This document shows positions 24,895 through 33,729 of a stretch of 33,886 bases of DNA, in pieces. Source of the DNA: Deltaproteobacteria bacterium. GTDB taxonomy: Bacteria; Desulfobacterota; Binatia; HRBIN30; CADEER01. The stretch is from the NCBI GenBank assembly GCA_029262455.1, contig JAJCZJ010000067.1, positions 1-33,886 on the forward strand. The letters run 5' to 3'. The notes beneath the pieces were generated by a model, which made no database searches, had not been told where the DNA came from, and saw nothing but the letters and a program-made list of their open reading frames with translations. The position numbers and the translations under genes were made by a program. Position 1 is the first letter of the stretch; every line of letters begins with the position of its first letter.

Positions 24895-26211
24895 TTAGAC
24901 CTCACCCACCGGTTGTCGTCCGACCGCAATATACCGAAATCCCAATTCACCCATTGTATCCCGGTCGTACAGGTTCCGGCCGTCGATAACGAGTGGGTTG
25001 CGGAGCAGTCGCTTGATCCGGTCAAAATCGGGCTGCTTGAACTCCTGCCATTCCGTAACGATAACGAGGCAGTCGGCCCCTTCGAGCGCATCGTAGGCTG
25101 ATTCGAAGTATTCGATGCGTTCGCCGAAGAGGCGACGCGCAACCGGCATCGCCACGGGGTCATGCGCCGCGACCTTGGCACCAGCATCGAGCAGGGAATT
25201 GATGAAGACGACCGACGGAGCCTCTCGCATATCGTCTGTCCGCGGCTTGAAGGAAAGTCCCCATACGGCGATGCGCGCATCGGAGAGGTCCTCGCGCAAA
25301 AAGCGCAAAGTCTTCTGAAAAAGCCAGCCCTTCTGACGGTCATTGACAGCATCGACAGCGTGCAGGATCTTCGCATCGAGATGGTTATTTTCGGCGACCT
25401 TGATCAGCGCCTTGACGTCCTTCGGAAAGCACGAGCCGCCGTAGCCAACGCCGGGAAACAGGAATGCCGGTCCCAAACGCTGGTCGAGCCCGACACCGCG
25501 CCGGACATCCTCTACGTCACTGCCGGTAGCCTCGCAGAGATTCGCGATCTCGTTCATCTGCGAAATGCGCGCCGCCAGCATGGCATTGGCGGCGTACTTC
25601 GCCATTTCGGCACTCTCAGGCGACATGCGGAGAATCGGGTTCCCGGTGCGCAAAAAGGGGCGGTAGAGTTCTTCCATCAACTTCCAGGAACGCTCACTGC
25701 GACACCCGATGACAACGCGGTCGGGTTTTTGAAAATCGTCGATCGCCGCGCCCTCTTTGAGAAATTCCGGGTTCGAAACGACATCAAATTCCTGTTTCGT
25801 CTGCGCCCGGATGGCGGCCTCCACCTTGGCCGCGGTGCCGACCGGCACGGTGCTCTTGTCGACGATCACGCGGTAGCCGTTCATCGCCTTGCCGATCCCC
25901 TCGGCAACCGCCATCACAGCACTGAGGTCCGCTTCTCCGTTCTCCCCCTCCGGAGTACCGACGGCAATGAAGCACAAGAGCGAACGCTCTACAGCGTCCA
26001 CGAGATCGGTTTGGAACGTCAGTCGCCCCTGCGCGACATTGCGTTTAATGAGCTCTTCCAGACCTGGCTCATAGATCGGTATCTCGCCGCGGCGCAGAGC
26101 GTCGACCTTGGCCTTGTCCACGTCCACGCAGATGACGTCATTGCCACTCTCGGCGAAGCACGTTCCGGCGACCAATCCTACATATCCACTTCCGACAATA
26201 CAGAGTTTCAA
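24895..26211 (-). CDS. ugd: UDP-glucose 6-dehydrogenase
   Basis: Oxidises UDP-glucose to UDP-glucuronate with two NAD+. The Rossmann motif [10 protein letters not shown] begins the protein, and the catalytic Cys is in [10 protein letters not shown] (about Cys261). [13 protein letters not shown] and [11 protein letters not shown] are also typical. The frame reaches 26229, but a TTG at 26211 gives [12 protein letters not shown], the family N-terminus, and has a GGAGGAAG Shine-Dalgarno just ahead, so I choose it (438 residues). It is followed by the UDP-glucuronate decarboxylase gene, making a two-step UDP-xylose route. Confidence 0.95.
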   Translation of the reverse strand: MKLCIVGSGYVGLVAGTCFAESGNDVICVDVDKAKVDALRRGEIPIYEPGLEELIKRNVAQGRLTFQTDLVDAVERSLLCFIAVGTPEGENGEADLSAVMAVAEGIGKAMNGYRVIVDKSTVPVGTAAKVEAAIRAQTKQEFDVVSNPEFLKEGAAIDDFQKPDRVVIGCRSERSWKLMEELYRPFLRTGNPILRMSPESAEMAKYAANAMLAARISQMNEIANLCEATGSDVEDVRRGVGLDQRLGPAFLFPGVGYGGSCFPKDVKALIKVAENNHLDAKILHAVDAVNDRQKGWLFQKTLRFLREDLSDARIAVWGLSFKPRTDDMREAPSVVFINSLLDAGAKVAAHDPVAMPVARRLFGERIEYFESAYDALEGADCLVIVTEWQEFKQPDFDRIKRLLRNPLVIDGRNLYDRDTMGELGFRYIAVGRQPVGEV

Positions 26212-26268
26212 AGTTTCTTCCTCCAACAATCGCTACGCGAGCCCAGCAAACTACGATCCGGCTTCGCG

Positions 26269-27204
26269 TCAGACGACCTTTTCGACACGATACACCGGCT
26301 TGCCTTGAGATTCGTGGTAAGTCCGGACGAGAATTTCACCGAGCAATCCCATCGTAACGAATTGCAGTCCCATGATGGTCAGCAAGATTCCCAACAATAC
26401 GATCGGTCGATCGCCGATCGGGTTGCCAAAAAAGAGCCGATCCAGGCCCAACCACCCGACAATCACCAGCCCCAAGAAAGTCGACACCAATCCGACCACG
26501 CCAAAAACATGGATCGGCCGTGTCGCATAGCTCGACAAAAATTTCACCGTGACCAGGTCCAGGATGACCCGCACCGTTCTGGAGATACCGTACTTCGACA
26601 CCCCGGCTACGCGCGGCCGGTGATTGACCGGCACCTCCACAATTCGTCCACCGAGATCGTCCACCAACGCCGGAATGAAACGGTGCATTTCACCGTAAAG
26701 CCGAAGCGATCGAGCCAGGTCGCCCTTGAGGACCTTGAGGGTACAGCCGTAGTCGTGGAGCCGTACTCCGGTGATCCATCCGATGAACCAGTTCGCCATC
26801 TTCGACGGTAGTTTGCGGCTCAGCCAGTCGTCCTGCCGGTCGACCCGCCAACCGGCAACTAAGTCGTACCCCTCAGCTTGCTTGGCCAACATCGCCGGGA
26901 TGTCTTTGGGATCGTTCTGCCGGTCCCCGTCTAGCAAGACGACATTCTCACCCGTCGATTCCGCAATTCCCGCGGCCATGGCCGCGGTCTGTCCAAAGTT
27001 GCGACTGAGCTTCACCAACCGCACACCATCGGTCGAGTTCGCGACCTGTTCCAACTCGCCGAAACTATCGTCTGTACTACCATCGTCGACGTATACGATT
27101 TCATATTGCCACGACCCCGCCGCTAGTGCCGTGGTAATATCATCGTGCAAACCTGCGATGTTCTCCTGCTCGTTGAAGATCGGGACGACGACAGACAAAT
27201 CCAT
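26269..27204 (-). CDS. Family 2 glycosyltransferase (polyprenyl-phosphate type, two C-terminal TM helices)
   Basis: 311-residue GT2 enzyme with an N-terminal GT-A domain (SVVVPIFNEQENI; metal-binding LLDGDRQNDP) and two C-terminal membrane helices around 230-300 (VFGVVGLVSTFLGLVIV and VLLGILLTIMGLQFVTMGLL). This matches polyprenyl-phosphate mannosyl/glucosyl or ArnC-like transferases that load a sugar on undecaprenyl phosphate at the inner membrane. It is placed before ugd and the decarboxylase in the transcript. The sugar it uses cannot be read from sequence; a pentose or UDP-glucuronate derivative made by its neighbours is possible but inferential. Confidence 0.9.
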   Translation of the reverse strand: MDLSVVVPIFNEQENIAGLHDDITTALAAGSWQYEIVYVDDGSTDDSFGELEQVANSTDGVRLVKLSRNFGQTAAMAAGIAESTGENVVLLDGDRQNDPKDIPAMLAKQAEGYDLVAGWRVDRQDDWLSRKLPSKMANWFIGWITGVRLHDYGCTLKVLKGDLARSLRLYGEMHRFIPALVDDLGGRIVEVPVNHRPRVAGVSKYGISRTVRVILDLVTVKFLSSYATRPIHVFGVVGLVSTFLGLVIVGWLGLDRLFFGNPIGDRPIVLLGILLTIMGLQFVTMGLLGEILVRTYHESQGKPVYRVEKVV

Positions 27205-27229
27205 ACCGGCACTTCGGAGAGGCGCGGAC

Positions 27230-28135
27230 TCAGGCGGGCACGTCTGTCAGAGAAACAAATTGACGATACCGCTCATCGATCATTTCTCGCGTCAGACTTT
27301 GCAGCCGCTTCGGCCCAAAGTCCTCGACCACGAATGAGCCCATCACACTCCCGTAGACGATGGCGCGACGCAGACCAGCCGGCGACGTGTCGCCGGACCG
27401 GGCCAGCTCGCCCATGACGCCGGCCGCGAAACAATCGCCAGCGCCGGTCGGATCGATGACCTCTTCGAGAGGATACGCCGGAACGGCAAATATCGTGTTG
27501 GCGGAGAACTCGATGACGCCGTATTCGCCTCGCTTGATCAGCACGCTCTTCGGGCCGGAAGCCAGGATCTTCGCCGCCGCCTTGACGACGTTACGGTCGC
27601 CGGTCAGCAGCTCAGCTTCTTCGTCGTTGACGATCAACATGTCGACGCGACCGAGCAATTCATCCAGTACGGGCCGCGACCCTTCGATCCAATGATTCAT
27701 CGTGTCGCAACCAACCAACTTGGGACCATTCAGTTGACCCAAAACACGCGCCTGGAGTGCCGGATCGATATTGGCGAGAAAAGCATACTCTGAATCGCGG
27801 TACGAGGCCGGTATCTCCGGTTGATAGTCGCCAAACACACCCAGATCGAGATGCAATGTATCGCGGACATTCAGCTCCTTGTGATAGCGCCCCGACCAAC
27901 GCAGCGTCGTGCCCGGTAGCTTGTCGACGCCGGCAATATCGACCCCGCGGCCTTCGAGATCCGCGAGAACCCCGCTCGGAAAGTCGTCTCCGACCGCTCC
28001 GACCATCCGTACAGGTGTGAAAAAACTCGCCGCGTAGGCGAAGTACGTTGCCGCGCCACCTAGAGCATCCTCAACCTTACCCGCGGGCGTCTCCAGCGTA
28101 TCGAGTGCAACCGAGCCAACGACCAACAAACTCAT
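27230..28135 (-). CDS. PfkB-family carbohydrate/nucleoside kinase
   Basis: 301-residue ribokinase-fold kinase. The N-terminal glycine motif ALGGAATYFAYAAS (24-37) and the C-terminal DPTGAGDCFAAG (228-239, catalytic Asp234) are the two PfkB signatures. The start ATG overlaps the MTA phosphorylase stop (ATGA, 28132-28135), so the pair is translationally coupled. That context suggests a substrate from methylthioadenosine or purine salvage, such as a nucleoside, but adenosine or sugar specificity is not shown by the motifs. Confidence 0.88.
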   Translation of the reverse strand: MSLLVVGSVALDTLETPAGKVEDALGGAATYFAYAASFFTPVRMVGAVGDDFPSGVLADLEGRGVDIAGVDKLPGTTLRWSGRYHKELNVRDTLHLDLGVFGDYQPEIPASYRDSEYAFLANIDPALQARVLGQLNGPKLVGCDTMNHWIEGSRPVLDELLGRVDMLIVNDEEAELLTGDRNVVKAAAKILASGPKSVLIKRGEYGVIEFSANTIFAVPAYPLEEVIDPTGAGDCFAAGVMGELARSGDTSPAGLRRAIVYGSVMGSFVVEDFGPKRLQSLTREMIDERYRQFVSLTDVPA

Positions 28136-28992
28136 GTGTTCCCCTTCATGTACTTACCAATCACCGGAGCAAGCCGCTCCTTTATTTCATTTGGAACCCG
28201 ATCGGGCGCGGTCAGGATCGCATTCTCTAGAGCGCTCACACAGTTACACTGGCGGCGCTTGGGAAGATCGTCGGCGACCGCCGCTACCGACCGCCGCGCC
28301 AAGTCGGCGTTCTCACGAAGGATGCGGAGGATATCTTCTATCACGACATCATCCTCATCTTCGTTCCAACAATCATAGTCGGTCACGAGAGCGAGGCTTG
28401 CGAAACATATCTCGGCCTCGCGCGCCAGCTTGGCCTCTTGCCAGTTCGTCATGCCGATGATGTCGGCGCCCCACTGGCGATAGAGATGCGACTCTGCCCG
28501 CGTCGAGAACTGCGGCCCCTCCATGCAGATGTAGGTGCCACCGCGATGAACATCGCCCCCCGATGATTCTGCTGCGCTGCCAACGAGTGTCGCCAGAGTG
28601 GCGCACACAGGATCCGCCAACGACACATGCGCAACGATACCATTTCCAAAGAAGGTGCCGCGACGGTCCACTGTCCGATCGATGAACTGATCGGGAACGA
28701 CGACGCAGCCGGGCGGCAATTCCGCCCGCAACGAGCCCACCGCCCCTACGGCTACGAGAAACTCCACGCCCAAGGTCTTGAGGGCATAGATATTGGCTCG
28801 GAAGTTGATCTCCGATGGAAGAATTGAGTGATCCCGTCCATGACGAGGCAAAAACGCGACCCGCACATCCCCCATACGCCCGAGCGTGATCTCGTCAGAC
28901 GGATCCCCAAACGGAGTCGAGACAGCGATGGTCTCTAAGTCTTCAATCCCCGGAAGGTCGTACAACCCACTTCCGCCTATCACTCCGAGCAC
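28132..28992 (-). CDS. mtnP: S-methyl-5'-thioadenosine phosphorylase
   Basis: 286-residue enzyme of the PNP/MTAP family that splits methylthioadenosine, a by-product of polyamine and other SAM-dependent reactions, into adenine and methylthioribose-1-phosphate. It has the IGGSGLYDLPG phosphate-binding start, PRHGRDHSILPSEINFRAN, the MEGPQFSTRAES segment and TDYDCW, which favours MTA over guanosine/inosine. It starts at a GTG (28992) with an AAGGAGG Shine-Dalgarno a few bases upstream. It overlaps the PfkB kinase gene. Purine nucleoside phosphorylase activity is the main alternative. Confidence 0.93.
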   Translation of the reverse strand: MLGVIGGSGLYDLPGIEDLETIAVSTPFGDPSDEITLGRMGDVRVAFLPRHGRDHSILPSEINFRANIYALKTLGVEFLVAVGAVGSLRAELPPGCVVVPDQFIDRTVDRRGTFFGNGIVAHVSLADPVCATLATLVGSAAESSGGDVHRGGTYICMEGPQFSTRAESHLYRQWGADIIGMTNWQEAKLAREAEICFASLALVTDYDCWNEDEDDVVIEDILRILRENADLARRSVAAVADDLPKRRQCNCVSALENAILTAPDRVPNEIKERLAPVIGKYMKGNT

Positions 28993-29040
28993 TACTGCCT
29001 CCTTGCCCCTGCCCGACGCGGTCGCTACCGTCCGGCCACT

Positions 29041-29976
29041 CTACGCTCCAACTAAGAACTCAAACGCCGGTCCTGATCGTACGACCAGCTCGTCCGGAGC
29101 GTCGTCCACGTCCCCGTCGACCATGTAAACGGTGGGTTGCCTAAACGCAATGTGCACTTCGGACGCCAGCTCGTCCCGCCAACCCGGCCCGCTAACACTG
29201 CGTCCGCGCCAAATCGCCGGCAGAGCTCGAACCAGCGTCGTGGCACTGGCGGTGCCAGCGAGAAGCTGAAAACCATCCAAGCCCTGCTCGGCCCGAGGGG
29301 TCGGCCGAAACCCCAGTCCGATATCGTCGATCACCGCCGCATACAGCAGGCTAAAGTCGTCGATCTCCAACGCCGGCGGCTCCAATCGCACGGTGGCCTC
29401 GACCCTTGCGAAGAGGTCGGTGGCCAATGCATCCCTTCGCACGACCGCCAGCAACAATCTGGCGAGAGACGAAGCGGCCCGCGAGCGCCCCGGTCGCCCA
29501 CCCGATTCATAGAGCTGCAGAAAGCGCGCCGGAACACCCACGCCGAACATAAACCCCAGCCGATCCACGCCGATGCGCATGGTCCCCTGACGCCGCAGCC
29601 GATACCGACCCGAGTCCGCCTCGATCAGTCGGCGCAGCCCTCGCGCTGCCGGCCGACGCGGCACGCCGAGGGAAGTCGCTACCGTATTCATCGTACCGCC
29701 GCCTATCGGCGCCAGCACCGGGCACTCCGACCCAAGGTGCTGATACAATGCCGTTGCGACGCGGCCGAGAGTCCCGTCCCCGCCCGCCACGGCGACGACG
29801 TCGACGTGGCTCGACTGAACTTCCAGCACAAATGCCTTCAGTTCAGCATCGGTCTTCACGCAACGAACGAAGCCACGCCCGTCGACAATCGCAAGTAGAT
29901 CATCCGACCTTCGCCGACCTGACCCGGCGTTGGGATTGAACAACACACCAAACGAAGGTCTGGTGGCCCGTCGCAT
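29041..29976 (-). CDS. Diacylglycerol/sphingosine kinase-like lipid kinase
   Basis: About 311-residue protein with the DAGK catalytic domain. It opens FGVLFNPNAGSGRRR and has the nucleotide-binding GGDGTLGRV (about 65-73), then PIGGGTMNTVATSLGV, the usual pattern of YegS/DgkB-like lipid kinases. The frame runs to a TTG at 29982, with GTG 29979 and ATG 29976; I choose the ATG. It follows rlmN by 9 bp. The lipid acceptor (diacylglycerol or another) is not determined. Confidence 0.83.
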   Translation of the reverse strand: MRRATRPSFGVLFNPNAGSGRRRSDDLLAIVDGRGFVRCVKTDAELKAFVLEVQSSHVDVVAVAGGDGTLGRVATALYQHLGSECPVLAPIGGGTMNTVATSLGVPRRPAARGLRRLIEADSGRYRLRRQGTMRIGVDRLGFMFGVGVPARFLQLYESGGRPGRSRAASSLARLLLAVVRRDALATDLFARVEATVRLEPPALEIDDFSLLYAAVIDDIGLGFRPTPRAEQGLDGFQLLAGTASATTLVRALPAIWRGRSVSGPGWRDELASEVHIAFRQPTVYMVDGDVDDAPDELVVRSGPAFEFLVGA

Positions 29977-29985
29977 CACCAAGGC

Positions 29986-31029
29986 TCAAGCGGCACTGGC
30001 GGCGAGTTGGCCACACGCCGCGCGTACGTCTTGGCCACGGGTCTTTCGAACCGTGGCACTCAATCCTGCATCTAAGAGACGTAGTTGAAAATCCCGGACT
30101 TCGTCAGCCAAGGGCGGACTGAAGCCGGAACCGGGGAACGGATTGAATGGAATCAAGTTGACCTTAGCTCGAACACCGCGCAGCAATTCGGTCAGCCTGC
30201 TGCTATCCCCCGGTCCGTCGTTGACGCCGCGCAATAGTACATACTCAAAAGTGATCCGGCGTCGCTGGGCGATCGGCAACTCGCGACATGTCTGAACCAA
30301 CTGAGCCAGAGGGTACCGCCGATTCACTGGCATCAGGCGGTCCCGCAACGCGTCATCCGCTGCGGTGAGAGACACGGCAATCGCAACATCCGTGTCGACG
30401 GCCAATTTTCGCAACTGTGGCAACAATCCCACCGTCGATACAGTGATCCGACGACTCGAAAGTCCAAATCCCCAATCGGCCCGCAACACCTCAATCACCT
30501 CGAGCAGGGTTTCATAATTCTGCAGCGGCTCGCCCATGCCCATGAACACGACATTGGTAATCCGCTGGCCAGACTCGAGGCCGCGCCGCACTTCGAGCAG
30601 TTGCCCGACGATCTCACCGATATCGAGGTTGCGCCCGAGCCCAAGCCGCGCGGTGGCGCAAAACTCGCACCCCATTGCGCATCCGACCTGCGACGAGACA
30701 CAAACCGTGAGACGCTCGCCATCGGGGATCACGACAGTCTCAATGCTGCCACCGGCCACCCTGAACAACAACTTAAGCGTCCCATCGGCCGAGGCGTACG
30801 ATTGCGCCGCCTCGAGCCGGCACAAACGAAACTTTTCAATGAGCCTCCCCTTGAGAGAGGCTCGCACGTTCGTCATCTCCGAGAAATCAGCCGCGCCGCG
30901 CCCGTAGATCGAATGAAGGATCTGGGCGTTGCGGAACGACGGCAACTTGGCATCCTCGACCCAGCGCCTCAACAGCGTCGGAGTCAGGAAGGGACGTTGC
31001 TCACTCGGAGAGCAGCTCCTGCTCGGCAA
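29986..31029 (-). CDS. rlmN: Dual-specificity 23S rRNA/tRNA adenine C2-methyltransferase RlmN
   Basis: 347-residue radical-SAM enzyme that methylates C2 of A2503 in 23S rRNA and A37 in some tRNAs. The CxxxCxxC cluster is in GCAMGCEFCATA (about 126-137), followed by GMGEPLQNYE. The C-terminal GQDVRAACGQL carries the catalytic second cysteine. FEYVLLRGVND is also characteristic. The frame starts at a TTG (31029) that overlaps the end of ndk by 29 bp; no ATG or GTG gives a complete N-terminus, so the exact start is uncertain. Confidence 0.92.
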   Translation of the reverse strand: MPSRSCSPSEQRPFLTPTLLRRWVEDAKLPSFRNAQILHSIYGRGAADFSEMTNVRASLKGRLIEKFRLCRLEAAQSYASADGTLKLLFRVAGGSIETVVIPDGERLTVCVSSQVGCAMGCEFCATARLGLGRNLDIGEIVGQLLEVRRGLESGQRITNVVFMGMGEPLQNYETLLEVIEVLRADWGFGLSSRRITVSTVGLLPQLRKLAVDTDVAIAVSLTAADDALRDRLMPVNRRYPLAQLVQTCRELPIAQRRRITFEYVLLRGVNDGPGDSSRLTELLRGVRAKVNLIPFNPFPGSGFSPPLADEVRDFQLRLLDAGLSATVRKTRGQDVRAACGQLAASAA

Positions 31030-31423
31030 AGAAAAATCCTATCTCCCAACGCGCAGTCTCCTGAGCATCAGATCCATGCGTCGCGTTGCGCTCGACATTG
31101 GTGCCGAAGTCGCGGCGGATCGACTTCTCCGGGGCCTTCGCCGGGTCTGTCGCCCCCATGAGGTCACGCCACTTGCCGATCGCCCCTTCGCCCTCGAGCA
31201 CACACGAAACGATCGGACCCGATGACATGAATTCCGTCAACTCACCGTAAAACGGCCGCTCCCGGTGCACGATGTAGAAACGACCGGCGTCCTCTTTGGA
31301 CAGCCGACGCATTCGACAGGCGATGATTTTGAGCCCAGCTTCCTCGATACGAGCCAGAATAGCCCCGGTGCTTCGCTTTTCGACAGCATCCGGCTTGATG
31401 AGACACAGTGTACGTTCGACCAT
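31001..31423 (-). CDS. ndk: Nucleoside diphosphate kinase
   Basis: 140-residue NDP kinase that equilibrates nucleoside di- and triphosphates through a phosphohistidine. TLCLIKPDAVEK (with Lys10) opens the protein and NATHGSD holds the active His116. The length is the family norm. It sits 2 bp after sucD, a common nucleotide-metabolism pairing since SucCD makes an NTP, and its 3' end is overlapped by rlmN. Confidence 0.97.
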   Translation of the reverse strand: MVERTLCLIKPDAVEKRSTGAILARIEEAGLKIIACRMRRLSKEDAGRFYIVHRERPFYGELTEFMSSGPIVSCVLEGEGAIGKWRDLMGATDPAKAPEKSIRRDFGTNVERNATHGSDAQETARWEIGFFFAEQELLSE

Positions 31424-31425
31424 AA

Positions 31426-32304
31426 CTACTTTCGCTCCTCGAGCACCGCCGCCATCGTTGAACCCATCTCCGAAGGGGTCGCGGCGACGCGCACTCCCGC
31501 CGCTTCGAAAGCGGCCATTTTGTCAGCCGCCGTCCCCTTGCCGCCAGCGATAATCGCCCCAGCATGGCCCATGCGACGCCCCGGAGGGGCCGTCTGCCCA
31601 GCGATGAACGCAACTACCGGCTTGTTCATCTTCTCTTTGACAAACTGGGCTGCCGTCTCTTCAGCGCTACCACCGATCTCGCCGATCAGGATAACCGCGT
31701 CGGTATCTGGATCGTCCTGATACAGTCGCAACGCATCCACGAAGCCGGTTCCAATCACCGGATCCCCGCCGATGCCAATACAAGTCGACTGGCCGAAACC
31801 CAAGGTCGTAAGTTGGTGCACGGCTTCGTACGTCAGGGTGCCACTGCGCGAAATCACGCCGATCCGGCCAGGCTTGTGGATGTAGCCCGGCATGATCCCG
31901 ATCTTACACTCGCCGGGTGTGATGATACCCGGGCAGTTCGGCCCGATCAGTCGCGTCTCACGGCCTTCGAGGTAGCGTTTCACCCGGACCATATCGAGGA
32001 CCGGAATCCCCTCGGTAATACAGACGACCAAGGCAATGCCCGCATCGGCCGCTTCCAAGATCGCATCCGCTGCGAACGGCGGCGGAACGTAGATCACCGA
32101 GACGTTGGCCCCGGTCTCCGCTACCGACTGCTCGACGGTGTCGAAGATCGGGATGCCTTCGAAGTCCGTTCCACCCTTGCCAGGCGTAACTCCGGACACC
32201 ATCTGGGTACCGTACTCCCGGCAGGTGCGTGTATGAAATTGGCCTGTGGACCCAGTGATCCCCTGGGTCACGACGCGTGTATTCTTGTCGACTAGAATGC
32301 TCAC
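31426..32304 (-). CDS. sucD: Succinyl-CoA synthetase alpha subunit
   Basis: 292-residue alpha subunit of succinyl-CoA ligase in the TCA cycle. The CoA-binding start [30 protein letters not shown] and the phospho-His region [14 protein letters not shown] (His247) are all present. It starts at an ATG with a GCAAGGTGAG Shine-Dalgarno. The beta subunit gene sucC, which normally lies immediately upstream, is not in this window; an epimerase gene occupies that place, so sucC must be elsewhere. Confidence 0.96.
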   Translation of the reverse strand: MSILVDKNTRVVTQGITGSTGQFHTRTCREYGTQMVSGVTPGKGGTDFEGIPIFDTVEQSVAETGANVSVIYVPPPFAADAILEAADAGIALVVCITEGIPVLDMVRVKRYLEGRETRLIGPNCPGIITPGECKIGIMPGYIHKPGRIGVISRSGTLTYEAVHQLTTLGFGQSTCIGIGGDPVIGTGFVDALRLYQDDPDTDAVILIGEIGGSAEETAAQFVKEKMNKPVVAFIAGQTAPPGRRMGHAGAIIAGGKGTAADKMAAFEAAGVRVAATPSEMGSTMAAVLEERK

Positions 32305-32353
32305 CTTGCCCTCACAATCAAACGGCGAACGCTATCGGCTACGCTCCAGGGTG

Positions 32354-33295
32354 TCAATTTGCCCCTGCTTGCAAAGCGTCAAAGGTCTTCCGCATGCCAT
32401 CGACGAAGCCGACCGTCGGCTCGTATCCCATCATCGAGCAAATCTTGTCGATCGAGGCTTCGGTGTGCTTGACGTCACCACGCCGCGAATCCACATGATT
32501 CAACTCGAGGGGCCGTCCTACAAACTTCCCAACGAGATCCGCGATCTCGAGCAGATCATGCCGCTCGCCGCACGCGACGTTGAAGGCTTCCCCCGCCACG
32601 CCCTCGCTGTGAAAGGAGCGCCAATTGGCCTGCACTACATTGTCGATGTAGGTGAAGTCGCGCGACTGTTTGCCGTCGCCGTGAATCTCAAGCGCGACGC
32701 CGTCGATCGCAGCGCGCATGAAGAGTGGCACCACGGCCGCGTACTGCGATGAGGGGCTTTGGCGCGGTCCAAACACGTTAAAATAGCGCAGGGCCACCGT
32801 CTCCAAGCCGTATAGCTTGCTGTACACGCGACAGTAGAGTTCAGCGGACAGCTTCGAAACCGCGTACGGCGACACCGGCGAAGGAGTCAATTTTTCGTGC
32901 TTTGGCAGTTCGGTCGAGTCACCGTAAACCGACGATGAAGAAGCATAAACGACGCGCCGGACACCGGCGTCGCGAGCTGCTGTCAGGATATGCAGCGTGC
33001 CGTGAACGTTGACCGCGTCCGAGCTCAGCGGGTCGTCGACGGATCTTTCGACCGAGCGCAGCGCGGCTTGATGGCAGACGTACGAGACGCCGTCCATGGC
33101 TTCGCGAACCTTGTCGTAGTCGCGCAGGTCACCCTCGACGACTTCAACCCCGGCGCCGAGCGCCTTCACATTCTCGCGAAACCCGCTCGAGAAGTCGTCA
33201 AAAATACGGACCCGACCGCCCTGCTTGAGAATTTCGTCTGCGACGTTCGAACCAATGAACCCCGCACCTCCAGTAATAAGATACAAATCAGCCAT
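32354..33295 (-). CDS. NAD-dependent epimerase/dehydratase (UDP-hexose 4-epimerase-like)
   Basis: 313-residue extended SDR protein. [10 protein letters not shown] is at 8-17 and the catalytic set SSSVYGD (121-127), Tyr144 and Lys148 (YAVSK) is complete. LRYFNVFGPRQ and RDFTYIDNVV are typical of UDP-glucose/UDP-GlcNAc 4-epimerase-like enzymes. ATG at 33295 with a GAGG Shine-Dalgarno. It is close to the OrfA-like HTH gene upstream and sucD downstream. The exact sugar cannot be read; a nucleotide-sugar for surface polysaccharide is likely. Confidence 0.88.
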   Translation of the reverse strand: MADLYLITGGAGFIGSNVADEILKQGGRVRIFDDFSSGFRENVKALGAGVEVVEGDLRDYDKVREAMDGVSYVCHQAALRSVERSVDDPLSSDAVNVHGTLHILTAARDAGVRRVVYASSSSVYGDSTELPKHEKLTPSPVSPYAVSKLSAELYCRVYSKLYGLETVALRYFNVFGPRQSPSSQYAAVVPLFMRAAIDGVALEIHGDGKQSRDFTYIDNVVQANWRSFHSEGVAGEAFNVACGERHDLLEIADLVGKFVGRPLELNHVDSRRGDVKHTEASIDKICSMMGYEPTVGFVDGMRKTFDALQAGAN

Positions 33296-33616
33296 TTACC
33301 TCACTCGTGAACCTAGCCCGCCCGCGCGGGGTTTTCGGCCTTGCGGCCCTCTTCGGTCATCAGAAACCCGCAAGTTGCCTTTGTCCTCGATGCGCTCCTC
33401 GAGGGCTCGAACGCGAGCCTCCAGATCGCCGCGTTGATTGTCAACACCACCCAGGGCTCGACGGCCCCCCTCGAGAAACGCATTGCGAATCTTGTACGCG
33501 GTCGTATGACTCACTCTGTAGAAGTCACGAATCTCCGCGAGAGATCGCTCCCGCTTGATCAGGTCGAGCGCAATCGAGACCTTCTCCTCGACCGTCAATT
33601 TTTCTCTTGCTCTCAT
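33296..33616 (-). CDS. OrfA-like helix-turn-helix protein
   Basis: 106-residue protein from the ATG at 33616 (a GTG at 33649 would add 11 residues). It begins MRAREKLTVEEKVSIALDLI and has a clear HTH around 26-46 (SLAEIRDFYRVSHTTAYKIR), as in IS3-type OrfA transposase subunits and related small DNA-binding proteins. A short coiled-coil region follows (LEARVRALEERIE). The last ~30 residues look unlike the rest, and another frame reads MTEEGRKAENPARAG, so the end may be shifted. No OrfB follows; the epimerase starts one base after its stop. It may be a transposase remnant or a regulator recruited to this operon. Confidence 0.6.
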   Translation of the reverse strand: MRAREKLTVEEKVSIALDLIKRERSLAEIRDFYRVSHTTAYKIRNAFLEGGRRALGGVDNQRGDLEARVRALEERIEDKGNLRVSDDRRGPQGRKPRAGGLGSRVR

Positions 33617-33729
33617 AATGTGTGCCCCCACACAATTCTCTTGCTGCACTCGGTTGCCCCAGTTTCCAGGGAATTTCAGCCTTTTGTGGACCAGGTCCTC
33701 GACGTTGCGACAAACAGCTCAGCACACCG

